A stretch of 64,000 nucleotides of DNA from NCBI GenBank assembly GCA_012295275.1, contig CM022668.1, forward strand, positions 2,398,989 to 2,462,988, given 5' to 3'. Under the pieces are notes generated by a model, which worked only from the letters and a program-made list of their open reading frames with translations, was not told the origin of the DNA and ran no database searches. Source of the stretch: Chrysomallon squamiferum. Lineage: Eukaryota; Mollusca; Gastropoda; Neomphalida; Peltospiridae. Made by a program: the position numbers and the translations under genes. Numbering within the stretch: position 1 is the first letter of the stretch; each line of letters starts with the position of its first letter. Positions 33,067-48,205 of this stretch are shown here, in pieces.

Positions 33067-36000
33067 ATTAACAAGGCCATTTCTTCGTGAAAATACAACT
33101 GCCTTCGTTGGCATGGACCAACAGGAACGATAACTCGAAACGGCACAAATTACGTCACCGGCGGAAAAATGCTTCCAGAATTTCGCCGATTTAATGGGTG
33201 CAAACTATACATGAATGATCGTTTGTATTGGGTTCTGAATATTGCCAGCTAGAAAAGTTAATACATTAATCTTATAACGAATTATAATTTTTGTTTACTA
33301 ATCACACATTTGCTGAAAAATAATCCAGCTTTAAAAGGTTGATTAAGTTGAAAACGTAGTTAGGAAAGGCGCAGGGCATCATGGTTTGGTAATGTGAACA
33401 ACCATCCTTATCTTTAAGTGTAAATCATAAAAAGTTCAGTAAATAGACTTAAAATAACTGAATTTAGAGTTTAAAAACTTCCGTGAGATCACGGAAACTT
33501 CCGATCGAAATCTAAGATGGGAGTGTCGAATGCCGATCAGTGTTTACAAACTTTTAAATACGTATGCCCTCATAATGCAATCAGTTCTACATGGATTATT
33601 AAAAGTAATTTGGGGAAATAAGTCATTTAATCAGTATCTCGTGTTTACAGATGTCTATTATTGAGTAGAAGTTGCTGCAACGGTAGAAACCATTTTTTTT
33701 TTTTTTTTTTTTTTGTCATACCATCTCGTACTATATTTTTTTCAGAGATTATTACGATGTCGCCAGCCAAATATTAATTTTAAAAATAAATAAATAAATA
33801 AAAAGAAAATAATAATAAGAAGAAAAGAAAAGAAAATAAATAATGTTCACAGACAATGGCGCGTGAATATGAACATGATATCCTCATTAGTTACCAGAAA
33901 ACTCTGCTAAAACTCCACAGCGGACAGTTCTGAGTACGTAGTTGTAAAACAATTATTTTTGTATATATATTTATTTATTTATTTATTTATTTTCATTTTC
34001 AATGCATTAGAGGTGGTATTTACATGTAAAAAGCAAACTGATCACATGTTTTTTGCATGACTGCCTTGACACATTCATTATAATGCTTGTATAATACAGA
34101 ATTTAAAAAAAAAAAAAAAAATGTAAAGGTCCGTCAACCGGCCTTATAAAAAAATTGGGTAAAAATTAATTTTTCATTCTTTTTCGATAACACAAAAGGC
34201 ATCCAACTTCTAAATCATGTACTATTATGTATGCAAAAAATGAGTTTCCTACTTTTTTTTTTTTTTTTTTTTTTTAAATGATTGATCCATGCTACCTTCG
34301 TCTCATTGCTGATCACATTGTAAAAATCTTTAGCCAAAATCATAAAGGTACTTTAGAAATTGAAACGAACGAGTAAAATCATGGAGTAGAATACAGATGA
34401 AATACCAAATCGTAAATCTATTCAGAAATGAAAATTGTCTGGATGTGATGTTCTTATATATTTGTGATGCCTACTCAATAATAGACATTAATCGTAAATG
34501 ATTTCAAGATCTTCCTGTCTCATACGTTTCCGATCCAAGCTAGTCATATCTGTTGTATTACTTTACCTGTCTGCTATAAACTGACATTTACTGTTAAAAG
34601 AATTTAATTATCCTTTCTCATCACGCAATATCGTATTTGAATAACTTAACAAAAACGGAGTAAAAAGTCCGTATTATAGCAGAACAGCTTCAGTCATTTA
34701 TTTACGGCATAAAGAAATAGTAAGTAATTCAAAACTATAACAGTCAGACATCCACTCAGATGCTTAACAATTTGATTCGTGTCCTATTTAAGTAGGTGGC
34801 GATCAGATCAAGATACACAACTCTGACTGAGAGTTAAACGAACTGCCAGAGCGACTCATGTTTTGTTTTTAGTTCGACTCCTATTTGTTCCCTAGCCACA
34901 TTGATCAGAATTAGTTCCAAAACAAATTAGAAACCGAATAAATATCTAGTTATTTATTGTTATTATCCTTTCTTTCTTTCTTCATTTATTTGTTTTAATT
35001 TTTGTCTGGATCTGCATTGTGCATTTTTCAGGGGACGTTGTGATCTCAGATCAGACTACAACATTGTGGCCACGAATCTTCCTCACTTCTTACATCAACA
35101 TCAAGAATTCGACAACATTTCAAACTTACTCACCATAGACCAAGTCTGGGCAACATTAGGAAGTACAAAATAACAAAAATCAAACAAAAATGCAGCAGCA
35201 ACAATAACAAATTATGCTTTCTGGTGTAACTGGAGAAAACAAAATGTATAATTATACTATTATTAGTAACGTTCTACTTCAGCAGTATGTGTGAGAAGTG
35301 AAATAAATGTATTTCATTTACTACAATGAATTTACTATCATAATGTTACAGACATATGTACCACAGGAGATTATTCAGTATTGACAGTCTTATTCTAATC
35401 GATGAAGTTAGTCAACTGTACTTCATTTCTTACAAAGATATATAAACACAGCAAGGTAAAGGATGTTAACAATAATGATAAATGTAGGAAGCAATAATTA
35501 TACTGTTTTTTTTTTTTTTTTTTTTGTTATTTTGTTCCTTACATTTTTAATCGCATTGTACACTACTACTACTACTACTAATAATAATAATAAAATAAAT
35601 AAATAAACATTACAATAGTAGAATGTATCAGTGAATCCATGAATGAATAAATAAATAATAAAGAAAAAAAAAGATTAGAAAAAGCGAATACAGATTTTGT
35701 AATACAAGCTTCCTGTGTAGGTAGTTCTTACTGGAGTCCTTTTTCTACATAAAGAACAAAACAAATGTAACAATATTTAGTAAATGAGTACAGTAATTTC
35801 TGTTAGGAACTTCTAAATGATACAGATTAATTAATTAATATTCAAATGCTGAGTATTATTATTATTATTATAATTTTTTTTAAAGAAAAACAACAGCAAC
35901 AAAAGAACAACAAAATATCAACAGCTGGTGGACTAGTTTTCAAGCACCATGAAAATTCTTGTTTATGTTGTAGAGTTTATGTTATAAAATATCGGCAAAA

Positions 36001-37887
36001 ACTAATTTCATCGTTTCTTGAGTGTACGCAAAACTTCGAAAATAGTTCTTAATTATATATTGTAAATTCAGTCTATATACATAAACACTTAACAATTAAT
36101 TAATGTTAACCACAGCTCAGCACGATAATAGATGGGCAAAAACTAAAGAAAAATGACTTCTTATACATATATATATATATATATATATATGTATATTGCT
36201 TATTAAAGATGTCGTAGCATATTATGAAGTTAACCAATAACTATTTAGCTATCACAATAGCCAGCCGATTAGAACTCAATCAAGACGCGGCAGTTGTTAA
36301 TTGGTCACTGCAGTACAGATAATAGTATTTATAAAGTTCTGACCGACTCATTATAAAAATAGCTGAATAGGCGCCATTTTTTTTTATACAACTTATAATC
36401 AGTAGGAGAGGTCACATCCTTACCCCCCCTTCTAGCTACGCCATAGAAATCTATAAATTCATGACATGTCCATTTTTTCTACCTATCATTACACGTGTAC
36501 ATGTTGTTTTAACTATTGCTGAGAGGAAAACAGCAACAGAGATGATACCACTTCAAGAAACAAGTTTTTGCTGACTGTCAGTAAAACGTGTTACTTTCCT
36601 AATAATAAAAATAAACATGGTGTGTTAGACGTTTTACTCCAGCCATATTTGTTTATAATTAACTAATTCTAGCTTTCTCATGAAAATATGATTAAAACAA
36701 GAGCATTTTTTTTAAAATTATCATTCATTCCACTTGCATATTAATTTAAACACCAAAAACGTTCATGATAAATAATAATAATACTAAATAAATAAATCGA
36801 ATGTTTTTGCAATGGAGGAATATGAATAGCTACTAAACATCCATGGTGTTTAATCGGGTAATGTAAAACTACTGTGTAAACTGAAAACGAAATATCGTAC
36901 AGAACAAGATATTTGATATATTATTTCAAAGACGTTTCCTAAGTTATATCTTCAGTATGCATCAAAATTAAAATCTTTATTAAAAAAAATCCAATTCATA
37001 ACCAGGTGTTTGAAGAAAGATATATGAAGTTTTTTGATGTGAAGCCAAATATATATATATAGACTAATTCATACAGTCGGTCTTTGCATCGAATTTCAAC
37101 GCTGATACTTTAGCGGGGACTAATTCATATTTTGTCTTCCACTATGCAATGTGTCACCACCTAAGACTAGTGCATCTGAATAAAGACTGTATATTATACA
37201 AACAACATTTCTTGGAAATTACAGATAGATATGATTATTTCATGCACATTTATACAGATCGATAACAATATGGATATCACTATTTCTGGAATTTAAACGA
37301 AGTATTAATGAATACATTATCTCTAAATCGCAAGATGACTGGAACAATGTTGGAGTTGAACTAGCTTCAAGTTATTTAGACGGTCAAGGAAGGATGAAGT
37401 TGTCTCATATTTATTTGACAGATATTTTATTTTGAGGAAAGGACCAGCCGCCACTGTGTGAAATCTGTCAATGTTTATTTGGTGAACTGTCCGGAAACTA
37501 GTTAAAGACAAAGTATTTGTAATGTAGTCGTTTAGATTTCATCTACATCTTATTTGAATTTATTTATTTTTTTTTTTTTTTTAAACTTATTGGATTTTAT
37601 AACAAAATTTAAAAATGACAATTATTTTTTAATATATATATATATATATTTCTGATTGCGCAAAGCTTGTAATTTGATTTAGTTTAGTTTAAAAAGTATT
37701 TTTTTACATAAATAGAAACAAATGTGTGTGGTTTTGTGAATTCGTGACAAAATTGTCTTAAATGGCGATGATATGACATTCGTTGAAACTGTGGCTGGGA
37801 CCACTATGTTGGCAACATCGACAGTGTCAGTCGTATTTATCAGCCATTTGATGCTGTGTTTGATTAGATGATTTTTACATCATATTG

Positions 37888-37921
<34 letters not shown>

Positions 37922-38406
37922 GCACTTAATCTGTTTTTGACCAGAATTTAATCATTTCGCTAGACAGAAAAATGTAATTAAGAACAATTTTTGTCTTCGC
38001 AAAAAAATCTCACAAATTTCATTCAGTTCGACCTCAAGTCTGTGTGCAACATAAATTATTATAATAAGCAAACTGACGTTTAAAAATCTACATAAATTAT
38101 GATAATGCTATTACTGAAACTAAGCATACGTTTTTCACTTCATAAAGGAGGACACTAAATCACAGGTCCATGAAATGCTGTTATTTTAAAAATATTCGAA
38201 ATTTGATGCATCTGCAAAAGTTTGTGAAAAGAAATTATTATTCAGTAGGCTTAAACATTCAATGTAGAACGACGCAAGAACATAGCCCTGATTATTTCTC
38301 CATTTTTAGCTGTTCCATAAAACAGAAAAACTAAATTATATCAGTAAATTTTTCTGTGTTGAGAGATTTCCCAACTTTTTGTAAATGAAACATTTATCTT
38401 TAGTAC

Positions 38407-38445
<39 letters not shown>

Positions 38446-39242
38446 GCAGTAATATAATATTTAACATCTCGGCATTCTTTACAAGATTTTTTTTTTTTTT
38501 CAATCTTCAGAAAGCAATAACATCGACATTCATTCATAAACACAGCATTTTGTAGAGTGGCAGTCCTCCTGTTCTATATGATGTTAGGATTAATGGATCG
38601 TTGATACACATTTTAGCTGATATTATTTTCGATGTGATGCTTTGGTTCCATAGTAACTATTTACATGCAATAGTTACGATAAAACATGAAACTGTAAAGC
38701 GTCCAAAATACGTTTTTTATTATTTATTTATTTAATTTTCTCTCTAATGAAATTGATAACACAAAAGGATAATATTTTACAAAAATTTTAATGTCAAAAA
38801 TACTTCTTTTCTGAAAGAGGCAAGAATAGATGTTATATATACGGATATAAATTGCTTATTTCTTTACAGAATCTACCATTCGAGAATATATATATATACA
38901 CAACTAAGTATTACATCTTTTGTACATGTGGATGACATCATTTTGTTGCCGTGTTTATTTTTCCCGCCATTTTGAGTTCAGGGAAATTTAACATCTCCAT
39001 TTTACAAACACTCACACAGAAAATAAAAAGCTGAATGTTTTCAAGGACGAAATGAGTTGACTTTAATATTTATTTATTTATTATTAGATTATTAATTATC
39101 ATAAAAAGGTTTTGATATGTATGCACTGATCAAATACTGAGTTTCAGTGCAGTTCACAAATTCATTTAATTCTGAAGTTATTCACTGTCTGTCTGGCTTT
39201 TAACCTGTATCAGACTGATTATCGATATATTTTTTGTCCTGA

Positions 39243-39262
39243 GGTGTCGTTAAACATTCATT
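39243..39262 (+). repeat. SINE/LINE-type 3' tail, copy 1
   Basis: GGTGTCGTTAAACATTCATT then CATTC; the same tail recurs at 42139-42172 (inverted), 51406-51440 and 52358-52378. Confidence 0.6.
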
Positions 39263-41531
39263 CATTCAGACTGATTTTTAAACAATACTCATACATTTAT
39301 TTATCATTATAATCAATTTAACTGACACAGTAACAAGGACAGTTATTCAATGGAAACTTATTGATACATCGGTAAAAACGATGAAACTGTATTGCTTCAG
39401 CTCAATCTTTTGCTGTATAGAACAACAATCGTGGTAAAGGCGTAGTCAGTTTGTAATTATTTCGATCTTATTTGAAGCTTTTTATTAGATTTCCTGATGA
39501 AAATAATAATATATTTACAGAGCTTTTTGTTCCTGTATTTGCAGCGAATATCTGATATTTGATTCCTGCAGACAATAAGCCTTCTTCCAATCTGTTTTAC
39601 TAATCATGACTTTGTCTTTCAGGTTAAAGCTATTCCTAAACGAATTTTGTAAACATAAGAGTAAAAAAAAAAAAAAAAAAAGAAGAAGAAGAAAAGAAAC
39701 TAAAAAATATTTCCCTCTCCCCCATCATCAATCTGTTTTAAAACTGTCATCTTTTGGAGTTCACTTGCTGCAAATATTATGACAGACTAAAGATTACAGT
39801 TACACAATTTTACAGCAGTACGTCAGTATGTCTGAATAATGTTTTCTGTTCTGTAGATGGTGTTACTTGCACCAAAAAAAAAGTTTACAAAATTTTACAC
39901 TTGCAATCTTAAACTACATCAATCACATCGGAGAATTTTTTGTTTCTTTTTTATGTTCTTGTTATATGCATCATACAACGTTTATATATAAAAGAAGATA
40001 ATCAAATTGTCTGCATGTGTTTAAATAATATTATATTTATTTTTGTCCAGACTCTTGCAAACTGGATAAATACTTTATGAGCTACGTCAAATCAAAGATA
40101 CTAAAATGCCCGATCTTTTGAGAAAACAGGAGCGAATAAATTACGTTACGTCTTGAAACATACGTGGCACCAGAAATAACAAAATGTTTTCTTGTACATT
40201 TACGTTTCTTTTTTATCTAATTGTTGTCAAATTTTGCATACAAATATTAAAACAGACACTGTCAAAGTCAACTATCAACATTTTATTATCCAATGGAATG
40301 ACCTTGACCTTATTTGCATATAGTCACGCACACACCCATCTCTCAACACAGAAAGGGAAAATAATACATTGCTCCCGTAACATTTAAAAACAAATTTATA
40401 TGTAGTTGATCCCCACTTGATAAAGATAAATAATTATGTATTGTATAAAGTATACTAAATATTACATTTGATTTTAATAATAAAAATTGTAAAAAGGTAA
40501 AACCAATAGACGAATGAATTGTTTACAGTCCCTACAAGTACAATGCCACTAACAATCCAACACCCCTAACAAATATGCCAGTCATTTTGAAAGAGCGCAG
40601 CGGAGTGTTCCATTATAATATTGAAGGGGGTTATTATTTTCATAAATTACGCCAAAATGTTATTAGATAACGTAAATTATTCAAACATAAAATAAATAGC
40701 ATTAACCAAAATTAGATTTTGTATTTGTAAACCGTTAGTGATTACATAATGGCAATTATCGTCTTCTGAATTATACAAGCTATTTTCACTACTGCAGACG
40801 AAAAATCCGCCATTTAGTATTTGTTCGCCGTGTGTTCGGTTCAAAAACTGTCCTAGTAGTACTTCAGCCCACGATTATTTTGATCTAGAACTGATATACA
40901 CTTGTTCAGAAGATATTTATTTACATAATACGAATAGTGATATCAATTTAATTACATTTTATTCCAGGAAAATAGAGTTTTTGCTTCTTTCTTCGAACTC
41001 TGATGTTTTTATTTTAAAAAAAAAATATTTTTTCTGCTTTTGTTGAAATTATTCATGAAAAATATTCAAAACCCAAATGTAGTCGCTGACAGATTATGTT
41101 CACCCCAGCACCACTACGAGGTTACTGCGCATGAATACAGATGAATGTGCCATTCTGACTATACCGCTCGTTTGGTATCAATAAACACAGAACCGACTGA
41201 TGTTGATGCGTTGTCTACGACTCAGTCTGTATAGCTTTTTTTTTAAAGAGCTTTGTTCTGAAACGATACTTGTATGCATCAACGAGATAAAGGATATTAA
41301 AACGAAACACTACAGTGACCACATCCCTCGATGTATACAGGGTTTACAACTTGCTAGAACATCTTGAATTCTGAGTACGTTATTTCTCTTCATTTTTAAA
41401 AATTGATTTATTTAATATTATTTACATAAGAGGACTTCCATTCAGATCATCAGAATTACAACATAGACGAATGGACAATAAAAATTATGTGTAGAAATCA
41501 AGTTTCAAATCATCTTGACCGACAGAGACCC

Positions 41532-41562
<31 letters not shown>

Positions 41563-42138
41563 TTTTTTCTTTTTTTTTTTTTTTTCCACTTTGCTTTTTA
41601 TTTTCAAATAGTTAATAAAGATAACAATACTAAAATTTAAAAGACAAATAAGAATGAAAATATACATATATATATACTTGAACAATGTGGATCTGAAAAT
41701 TTATAATTCAATAAAATAACTGCATCAATATTAATCCCTAGAGATGAATAAATCTGCGCTATTTTAAAATCATTTAACAATAATAATAATAATGGAAATA
41801 ATTTTAATATTTATATACAGAAAAAAGAGAAAAGAAGTATAATCTTTTATTGATCTCTGTTGGAAGTTGTATTTATTCAAAAGAAATGCCGGAAAAACAA
41901 AAAAGACAATGGAGGACAAATTATCTGTATCCTACTTTCTTATTTTAAACGTTTTAGCAAAATTCATTTATTTAATAACAACATACCGAATAAACGTATA
42001 TACGATTGGCAAAAACAATTTTATTTTATTTTATTAAAATAAAGATAAACGACGAAATTTTTTAAAAAATTAAAAACTTTCATCGGAATTTATTTTCAGT
42101 TTGAAGAACCCATGGATGTCGATTCCATTACACAAGAC

Positions 42139-42200
42139 TGTAATGAATGAATGAATGAATGAATGTTTAACGACACACAAACACGAAAAATATATCGAAG
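42139..42200 (-). repeat. SINE/LINE-type 3' tail, copy 2 (inverted)
   Basis: GAATGAATGTTTAACGACAC on the plus strand, then ACGAAAAATATATCG. It reads on the minus strand as the same tail, with more of the 5' flank conserved. Confidence 0.65.
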
Positions 42201-44185
42201 ATTACAATTCTTCTTACAGACTGATTTGGATATCTCTGATACTGTAAAAATTATTTTTTACAAATTAAAAAAAAAAAAAAAAAGAAAAAGAAATAATAAT
42301 AATAAAAAGCTTCAGTGTAGTTTAAACGCTTGAAATATCCAAATTTATTTATTTACTTATATATATATATAATTATTTATTTTGTTTATTTTTAATAATT
42401 TTTGGTTGAGAAACATACCCCAAAACTGACCCAGCCTACCCTGGGTAGGTGCAAGTTTTGTACAGCCGTGGCGGCATCTTGGTACACAAGATTGATACAT
42501 TGAAATAAACACAAAATATATGATGATTTTTTTTTTTTTTTTCACGATAACTTAGAATGCAGTTGATAAGCATTTAAGTCGAAGCCAACAGCTTAAAATT
42601 ATACACTCAGTGCAAAACAAAATTATTCATTGTCATTCAGTAATTTTGTACAGAGGCATTTACAGACAGTTAAGTTCGCAAGTCACGAAGGGCGACAAAG
42701 ATTCCTTTTTGTATTTTTTTCCCCCCCAGTGTATATATTTAGATATACATCTGTCTCGACTGCTTCTATGGCAAACACGTTAACAAAATTAAAATAGAAA
42801 ATACACAATACGGGTATGAAAATACACCACAATACCAGCTTGCAATGAATAACGTATATTTAATTTGACATGGAATCGGAGTATGTAAGAATAATTTTTT
42901 TTTCAGATTTCCAAAAAATATCATGTTAACTAATGAAAGGATCATGGAAGAAAATAAAATGTTTCGAGCTGTGAGATCCATGCAGTGATGATTTACAGTA
43001 CGTATTTGTAATACGCCATTTTTGTTTGGAGGTTAGAACTGTACCACAGGGACACGTAAAAATTATCTAAATACTTAATGCCTGTTTTTCAAAAATAAAA
43101 TAAATGTTCATTTTTTTCACCATCAAGATTTTGATATTGATTTGATTAATTTTTAACCTGATGATTTTGCTTAAAAGATCCATTTAATATTTCAGAACTT
43201 GCATTTTTCCAATTTTTATTTATCACGATATATATATGGAAAACATTGGTTTTCTGGATCCATTGTTTTCTCTGTTGAGTACGACAAACATGAACACAAT
43301 TTAAAAGAACAGTGCAAGAAGAGAGTAAATAAATTACTAAGATTGTTTAGACTGATCACAATATTTAATTTTCTTTTCAACAGATGTTCTATATTTTAAA
43401 TACAAAAATAAAAACAAAAACATTATTCAGTGCATTTTTTTCCCGTTTAACGCAAACTGCTCGTTTTTTTTATATTCAATAGAGGCTGATTGCACCTTTT
43501 TGTTGCGTTATTTATATCCAAATATAATATAGGTTTTTGTCGAAATACATAAAATAATAAAAAAAATATATAAATGTTTTTATCCATTCTCTGTATTGTG
43601 AAAATGGCAACACTTAATAAATGGAAACTACAAAACTAAAAAATAAAAATAAATTGGGTTGAAATGCTTCATTTCTGAAAGCAAAAACAACACATCTAAT
43701 AAGGAATTAGTTGGATTTTTCCCAGTCTGTTATTCGAAAATTAAAAAGATACATTATTTTTAGAAAATCGAGAAATAAAGTCAAATCTGTCAACTAAAAA
43801 GATGTGGGTACACATGTATGACGTCATTATCTGATGTGTGTTTCAATTCCCCCCTTTTTATGTGGAAGCCAAAAGTGCTCAAAATCCCCCCAAAAACACT
43901 AAGTTCTTAACGAACTAGTGAAAATATTTTTTAGGGAACGCTAAGAAGAAAATAAAGGATAATGTTTAATAAGTTCCCAGCTTAAATTTAAACTTAAGCC
44001 TGTCATTTAAAAAAAGAAGAAAAACAGCATTCCCATTATCTACCATCACCTCCCCGCAGTTTATCAAAATGTTCAGATAATAATTTTATTTTATTACAAT
44101 ATTAATTAATTTTAAATGTATCATAAGAAGATTACAACTTCAAAACGATGAAACTGGACAGTAAATAAGAAATTAAACAGCGACT

Positions 44186-46900
44186 GACCTTCATTAAGAA
44201 AAAGTGGCAGTCCTCCTCATATCTGTTGGCTTGCATTGAAAAACACCCTTGAATATTTGGTATTCAAAAGGCTCTAATAATAATAAATAGCATATTAAGG
44301 GCGAAATTAATATGCGAGTAATAGCGATTATAATGTGGTTTATCAGATAAAATTTACAGCTTTTAACATGAAACCCAATGATTCGCAAAATGTTCATTCT
44401 GATCACGAGTCTTCAGTCAGATCAGTTTGTAAAATTGGGTTTCAAGTTTCGTTGTTAAATAGCACATTTCTATTACAACTATTTAGCATGTCTTGTATTA
44501 ATAGTTTAATGATTTGTGCTTTAAGAATAAGCTTATTTTATATTTTACAAAATTTTCTGTTTGTTTCATGAGGTTATGCTAATTTTTCAAGACTGGTGTC
44601 TTTTTCTGAGCTCTTAGTTAATCCGTCTGTTAAAGTATCTGTATCGGACACAATTAACACATTTGTATACCGCGTAAGACACTCACAGTCTTACTACCAT
44701 ATTACATACTTGCCAGAGATTTCTGGTGACTTGACATGGTGAAGTAATAAAAAAAAAATAAAGTTTTGATTTTAAACTAACGTATTGATGAATTCAATGT
44801 GTCATTTGTCTGGTGGAATATGTTAATGTATTCCTAAAAAAAAAAAAAAAAAAAAAAAAATACTTTGCACAAAGCGTAGAATATCATAGCGATCATTCTG
44901 AAAGGCTGGCAGTGGCAGTCCTCCTCATGTTTTAGTTTCCATTGTAAAATTCCCATGAGCATATTTAATATCTAAAACATGCTGAGTAGCTGTGAAATAA
45001 TAACACATATATAGTATATATCAGGGCGATATTATAATTTATACGCATTTTAGTAGAAACATTAATTTCTTCTTTTTTTTTTCTTATTTTTTTTTCTAAA
45101 TACGTGATTTGTATCTTGACAAATCGTTGTTCGCTTCCGTATGTCCGTATTGTGAACTTATCTCTTGTGCACGTGAAGTTACTTGCATCAGACAAAGTTT
45201 ACGGGTTTTTCTCGCTGCATCAACAACTCAAAATATCAGAGTAATAATGACAAAGCTAACTTTATTATTAAATGTATAGTATTTCACACTGAACCAGTGA
45301 CTGACAATTGTACTGTCATATTTTATTCATTTTGAAGATTTTCGTTTTATCTGAACTGTATGAATTACAATCTATATATAATGTGTGTCGCATTATTTTA
45401 TTTAAGATTACTATCTTCTGACAAAGTTTTTGGATTTTCGCATCACACGAAAGATTCGTACAAAAGTGAACTTTCCAAAGTTATACAGGTAAATTTACCT
45501 GCTTTGGACGAAATTAATGATTTTCACATAATGCCACAGTTTTGCTTGACTTTGGGGTGTCGCTTATTTTCTACAGCAGAGTCACTGGAATGAAATATGA
45601 ATATAAGACTACAAATCATGTTAAGTATCCGACCGTCACTGATCCCAATTTCTTTTCAAAGTAAACTCATCTAATTCAAACAATTTTTACAAGTGTTCAC
45701 ACCTTTGCCGTCTCAGGCCATTATGTCACTCTTATACTATAAATTTTCCTAAATATTTTATATTAATTTTGATTGTGAAATACTTTTAAAAGTAAACATA
45801 ACACATATAATATTGGAATTTTCTCCTGTCACAGGTTGATGGTGAACCAGATAATCATTCTGAAAGGCTGATTGTGGCAGTCCTCTTCATGTTTTAGTTT
45901 ACATTATAAAACAGCTATGAGCATACTATGTACAAATAATCGCACGTATTTATTACATTGAGGGTGAAATTATATCTCCTACATTCTTGTCATACTGACT
46001 TTCTTGTTCAATATTTTAGTCTAAAGAAAAAATAATCTTATTAGACACTTTGTGTTTAACTAGATATATTTTTGCGGATTATTTATTTATTTATTTATTG
46101 TTGTTGTTTTGTTTGTTTGGGTTTTGGGGTTTTTTTTTTTTTTTTTTTTTTGAGGTTTTTTCCTTCAACATTTCTAATTGGAAAGTTACCTCTTGTGCAC
46201 GTGAAGTTACCTTCATCAGACAAAGTTTACGGGATCTTCACGCAACATCAGGAACTCAAAATATCAGAGTAATAGCGATTATAATATGTTGTTTTTGTTA
46301 AAGCTAACGTTACTACATTTAATGCACAGTATTTCACACGAACCAGTAACTGACAATTGTACTGACATATTTCATTCATTCAAAGTATTTCATTCTGATC
46401 TCGAGTCTTCAAAAAGTCAGGTCAGTTTGTAGGATTGGATGTTCTAGCTTCACTGTAACATGGTAGATTTCTAAAATAGTTCTGTAGCATGTATAGTACT
46501 AATAAACTTATAGTAATATTTTAGTGATTGATGCTTTCAGTTTGCTCTTCTGCAGAATATTATTTATATATCGATATGCTTATTTTATATTTACAAAATG
46601 ATCTGTTTCTTTTATGATTTGATGTTGTTAATTCTTCACTATCATTTTCTGATAATGAACTTACATCACCACAAAACTCATACAAAGTCTACGGGCTTTT
46701 ACGACACATCTCAGTCTGAAAGAATCGTAGTCATATTTCATTCTTGAAAGAAGATTTTTTTCAGTTTTACACCATACAAATTTTATGGGGTTTTATGATC
46801 CATCAGAGACTCACAGTGTTACAGCCATATTTCATTCTTGAAAGAAGATTTCTGTTAGTTTTACAGAAACTTGAATTTGTCATAGCAGATTTCCGAGACT
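44186..46900. repeat. Diverged tandem family of about 0.7-1 kb units
   Basis: At least three units start near 44200, 44900 and 45865, each beginning with GTGGCAGTCCTC(C/T)TCAT. Later shared blocks are CTCTTGTGCACGTGAAGTTA (45164, 46192), CAGACAAAGTTTACGGG (45190, 46218), CAAAATATCAGAGTAATA (45230, 46257), ACTGACAATTGTACTG (45300, 46350), and CATTCTGATC.CGAGTCTTCA (44395, 46390). No long conserved frame. A weaker copy of the first motif lies at 38555. Confidence 0.8.
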
Positions 46901-47492
46901 GACAATTTCAGTGTCAGGTGAAGAAGATACGTGCACATACAAAGATCACTCAGATACAGACCCTCGTAGATGACGTTCTCCAGCAAATAACGTTGACTGG
47001 TTTTTCACAACGTGTGAAAGTTTCTCACATTTTTCTGTATTAAAATAATAATATATAACAATAAAAATACGCACACACTTATTTCCTCAGACCACTCACA
47101 TACTGATTGTTTTTTTTATAGTAATACATTTACACATTTTGATGACTGAGAGATATTGATTACCTATAGTTCACTACTGGATATTTGAAAACAGTATATC
47201 ATCTTTTAATTATCGAAAAATATTATTTTTAATATTCTTAATAAAAGCTGAAAGTTTGTTTTGAATACGGTATTGATTAAGAATTATTTTAATGCAATGA
47301 AACGTAATATTTATTAATAAAAAAAAAAAAATAATAATAATAATAATATTATTCTTTTCTTTTAATTCAATTTTCACACGCCTCTTGAAGTCTGATATTC
47401 TATAAATTTATAGAATAATACTTATAAATTCTATTTTCAATTGTGAGAGAACATCCAAATAGTAATAGTCTTCTTAATTGATCAAATGAAAA

Positions 47493-47860
47493 CTATATTT
47501 CATGAATAATTTCAACAACTGCAGAAAAAGGAAGAAAACCTGAAATTACTTCATATGCAATATCAGCCACTTTGACTATTCCACACTGAATAAAAAAATT
47601 AAATAATTTATTTTTATATTTAATGAAAGGATTCTCAAAATGTGGCTGAGACAATATTTCTTCTGATAAAATAGTAACATAATCAAAAGCTGACAACACC
47701 TCAGCATAAAAAGGGTTGATAACCTTTGAGGCATCTTTATTGTAAACTGTCTTTAAAATGTTATAATTTGAATTCATATTCATACATTTACCAAGAAATA
47801 CTGACACTGTATAATTCCAAACAATTTTAAATTCATTTTCAAAACATTTCTTTTAAAGCC
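47493..47860 (-). mobile_element. LINE fragment, C-terminal region of reverse transcriptase ORF
   Basis: Minus-strand open frame of 104 codons. NPFYAEVLSAFDYV, then ENPFIKYKNKLFNFFIQCGI, VKVADI, SGFLPFSAV resembles the end of L1-type LINE proteins in which 'NPFY.EVL.AW ... N..I...GKPLFY..W...GI..V.DL ... G.FLSF..F' is typical. Upstream catalytic parts are absent. Family assignment is from memory and moderate. Confidence 0.5.
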
Positions 47861-47939
47861 ATTTTCTTTAATGAAACATCTTGAATATTTACCCCACCCG
47901 ACTTTTTATTTCCAGTAATTGTTTAATTTTTTTTTTTTA

Positions 47940-48205
47940 TTATTAAAAGTTTTCCCCCATCCCACAAAAATTCCCCTGCATGTGCTGTAACCTCAGCGTG
48001 GTGAGGATTCTCAGAATGGCCAATACCTGCACATCTCCTCGTACGAGGCGCCTTGTTTGCCGTGAGGTGTGACCGGTGAAGTGGACGATGTGATCCTGGT
48101 GTCTGAGTCATGCTTAATGTCTGTAGTCGTGGATATCGCCATTGACAACACACCACTTTGACCCGGAGTTCATGTAGACGGGAGGTCAAGTTTGGCTCGA
48201 TCTAA
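47940..48205 (+). repeat. Retroelement-associated repeat, copy 1 (probable LINE 5' UTR)
   Basis: About 250 bp from CCCATCCCACA to the GAGTTCATGTAGACG region. It recurs at 50680-50930 and (first half) at 51478-51605, with shared CTCAGAATGG, GCCTTGTTTGCCGTGAGGTG and GACCGGTGAAGTGGACGATG. It directly precedes the gag remnant, so a 5' UTR is the simplest reading. Confidence 0.65.

Larger units (their letters stand above)
31308..44185. other. Gene desert between CASC3 and the repeat cluster
   Basis: About 12.9 kb with no supported gene. Contains microsatellites, long poly-A/poly-T runs (about 31550-31562, 33692-33715, 37888-37918, 38410-38444, 41540-41562), short TTTA/AAAT repeats, the possible hAT-like remnant at 32614-33066, and two SINE/LINE-type tails (39243-39262 and 42139-42172). 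The upstream part (31308-31500) should include the CASC3 promoter and 5' UTR, but no element stands out. Confidence 0.65.

Noticed and set aside
47923-48189. Basic minus-strand frames here and at 50635-50934
   Set aside because: Two copies of the same retroelement block; the similarity of the peptides comes from the DNA repeat, and the element reads on the plus strand.
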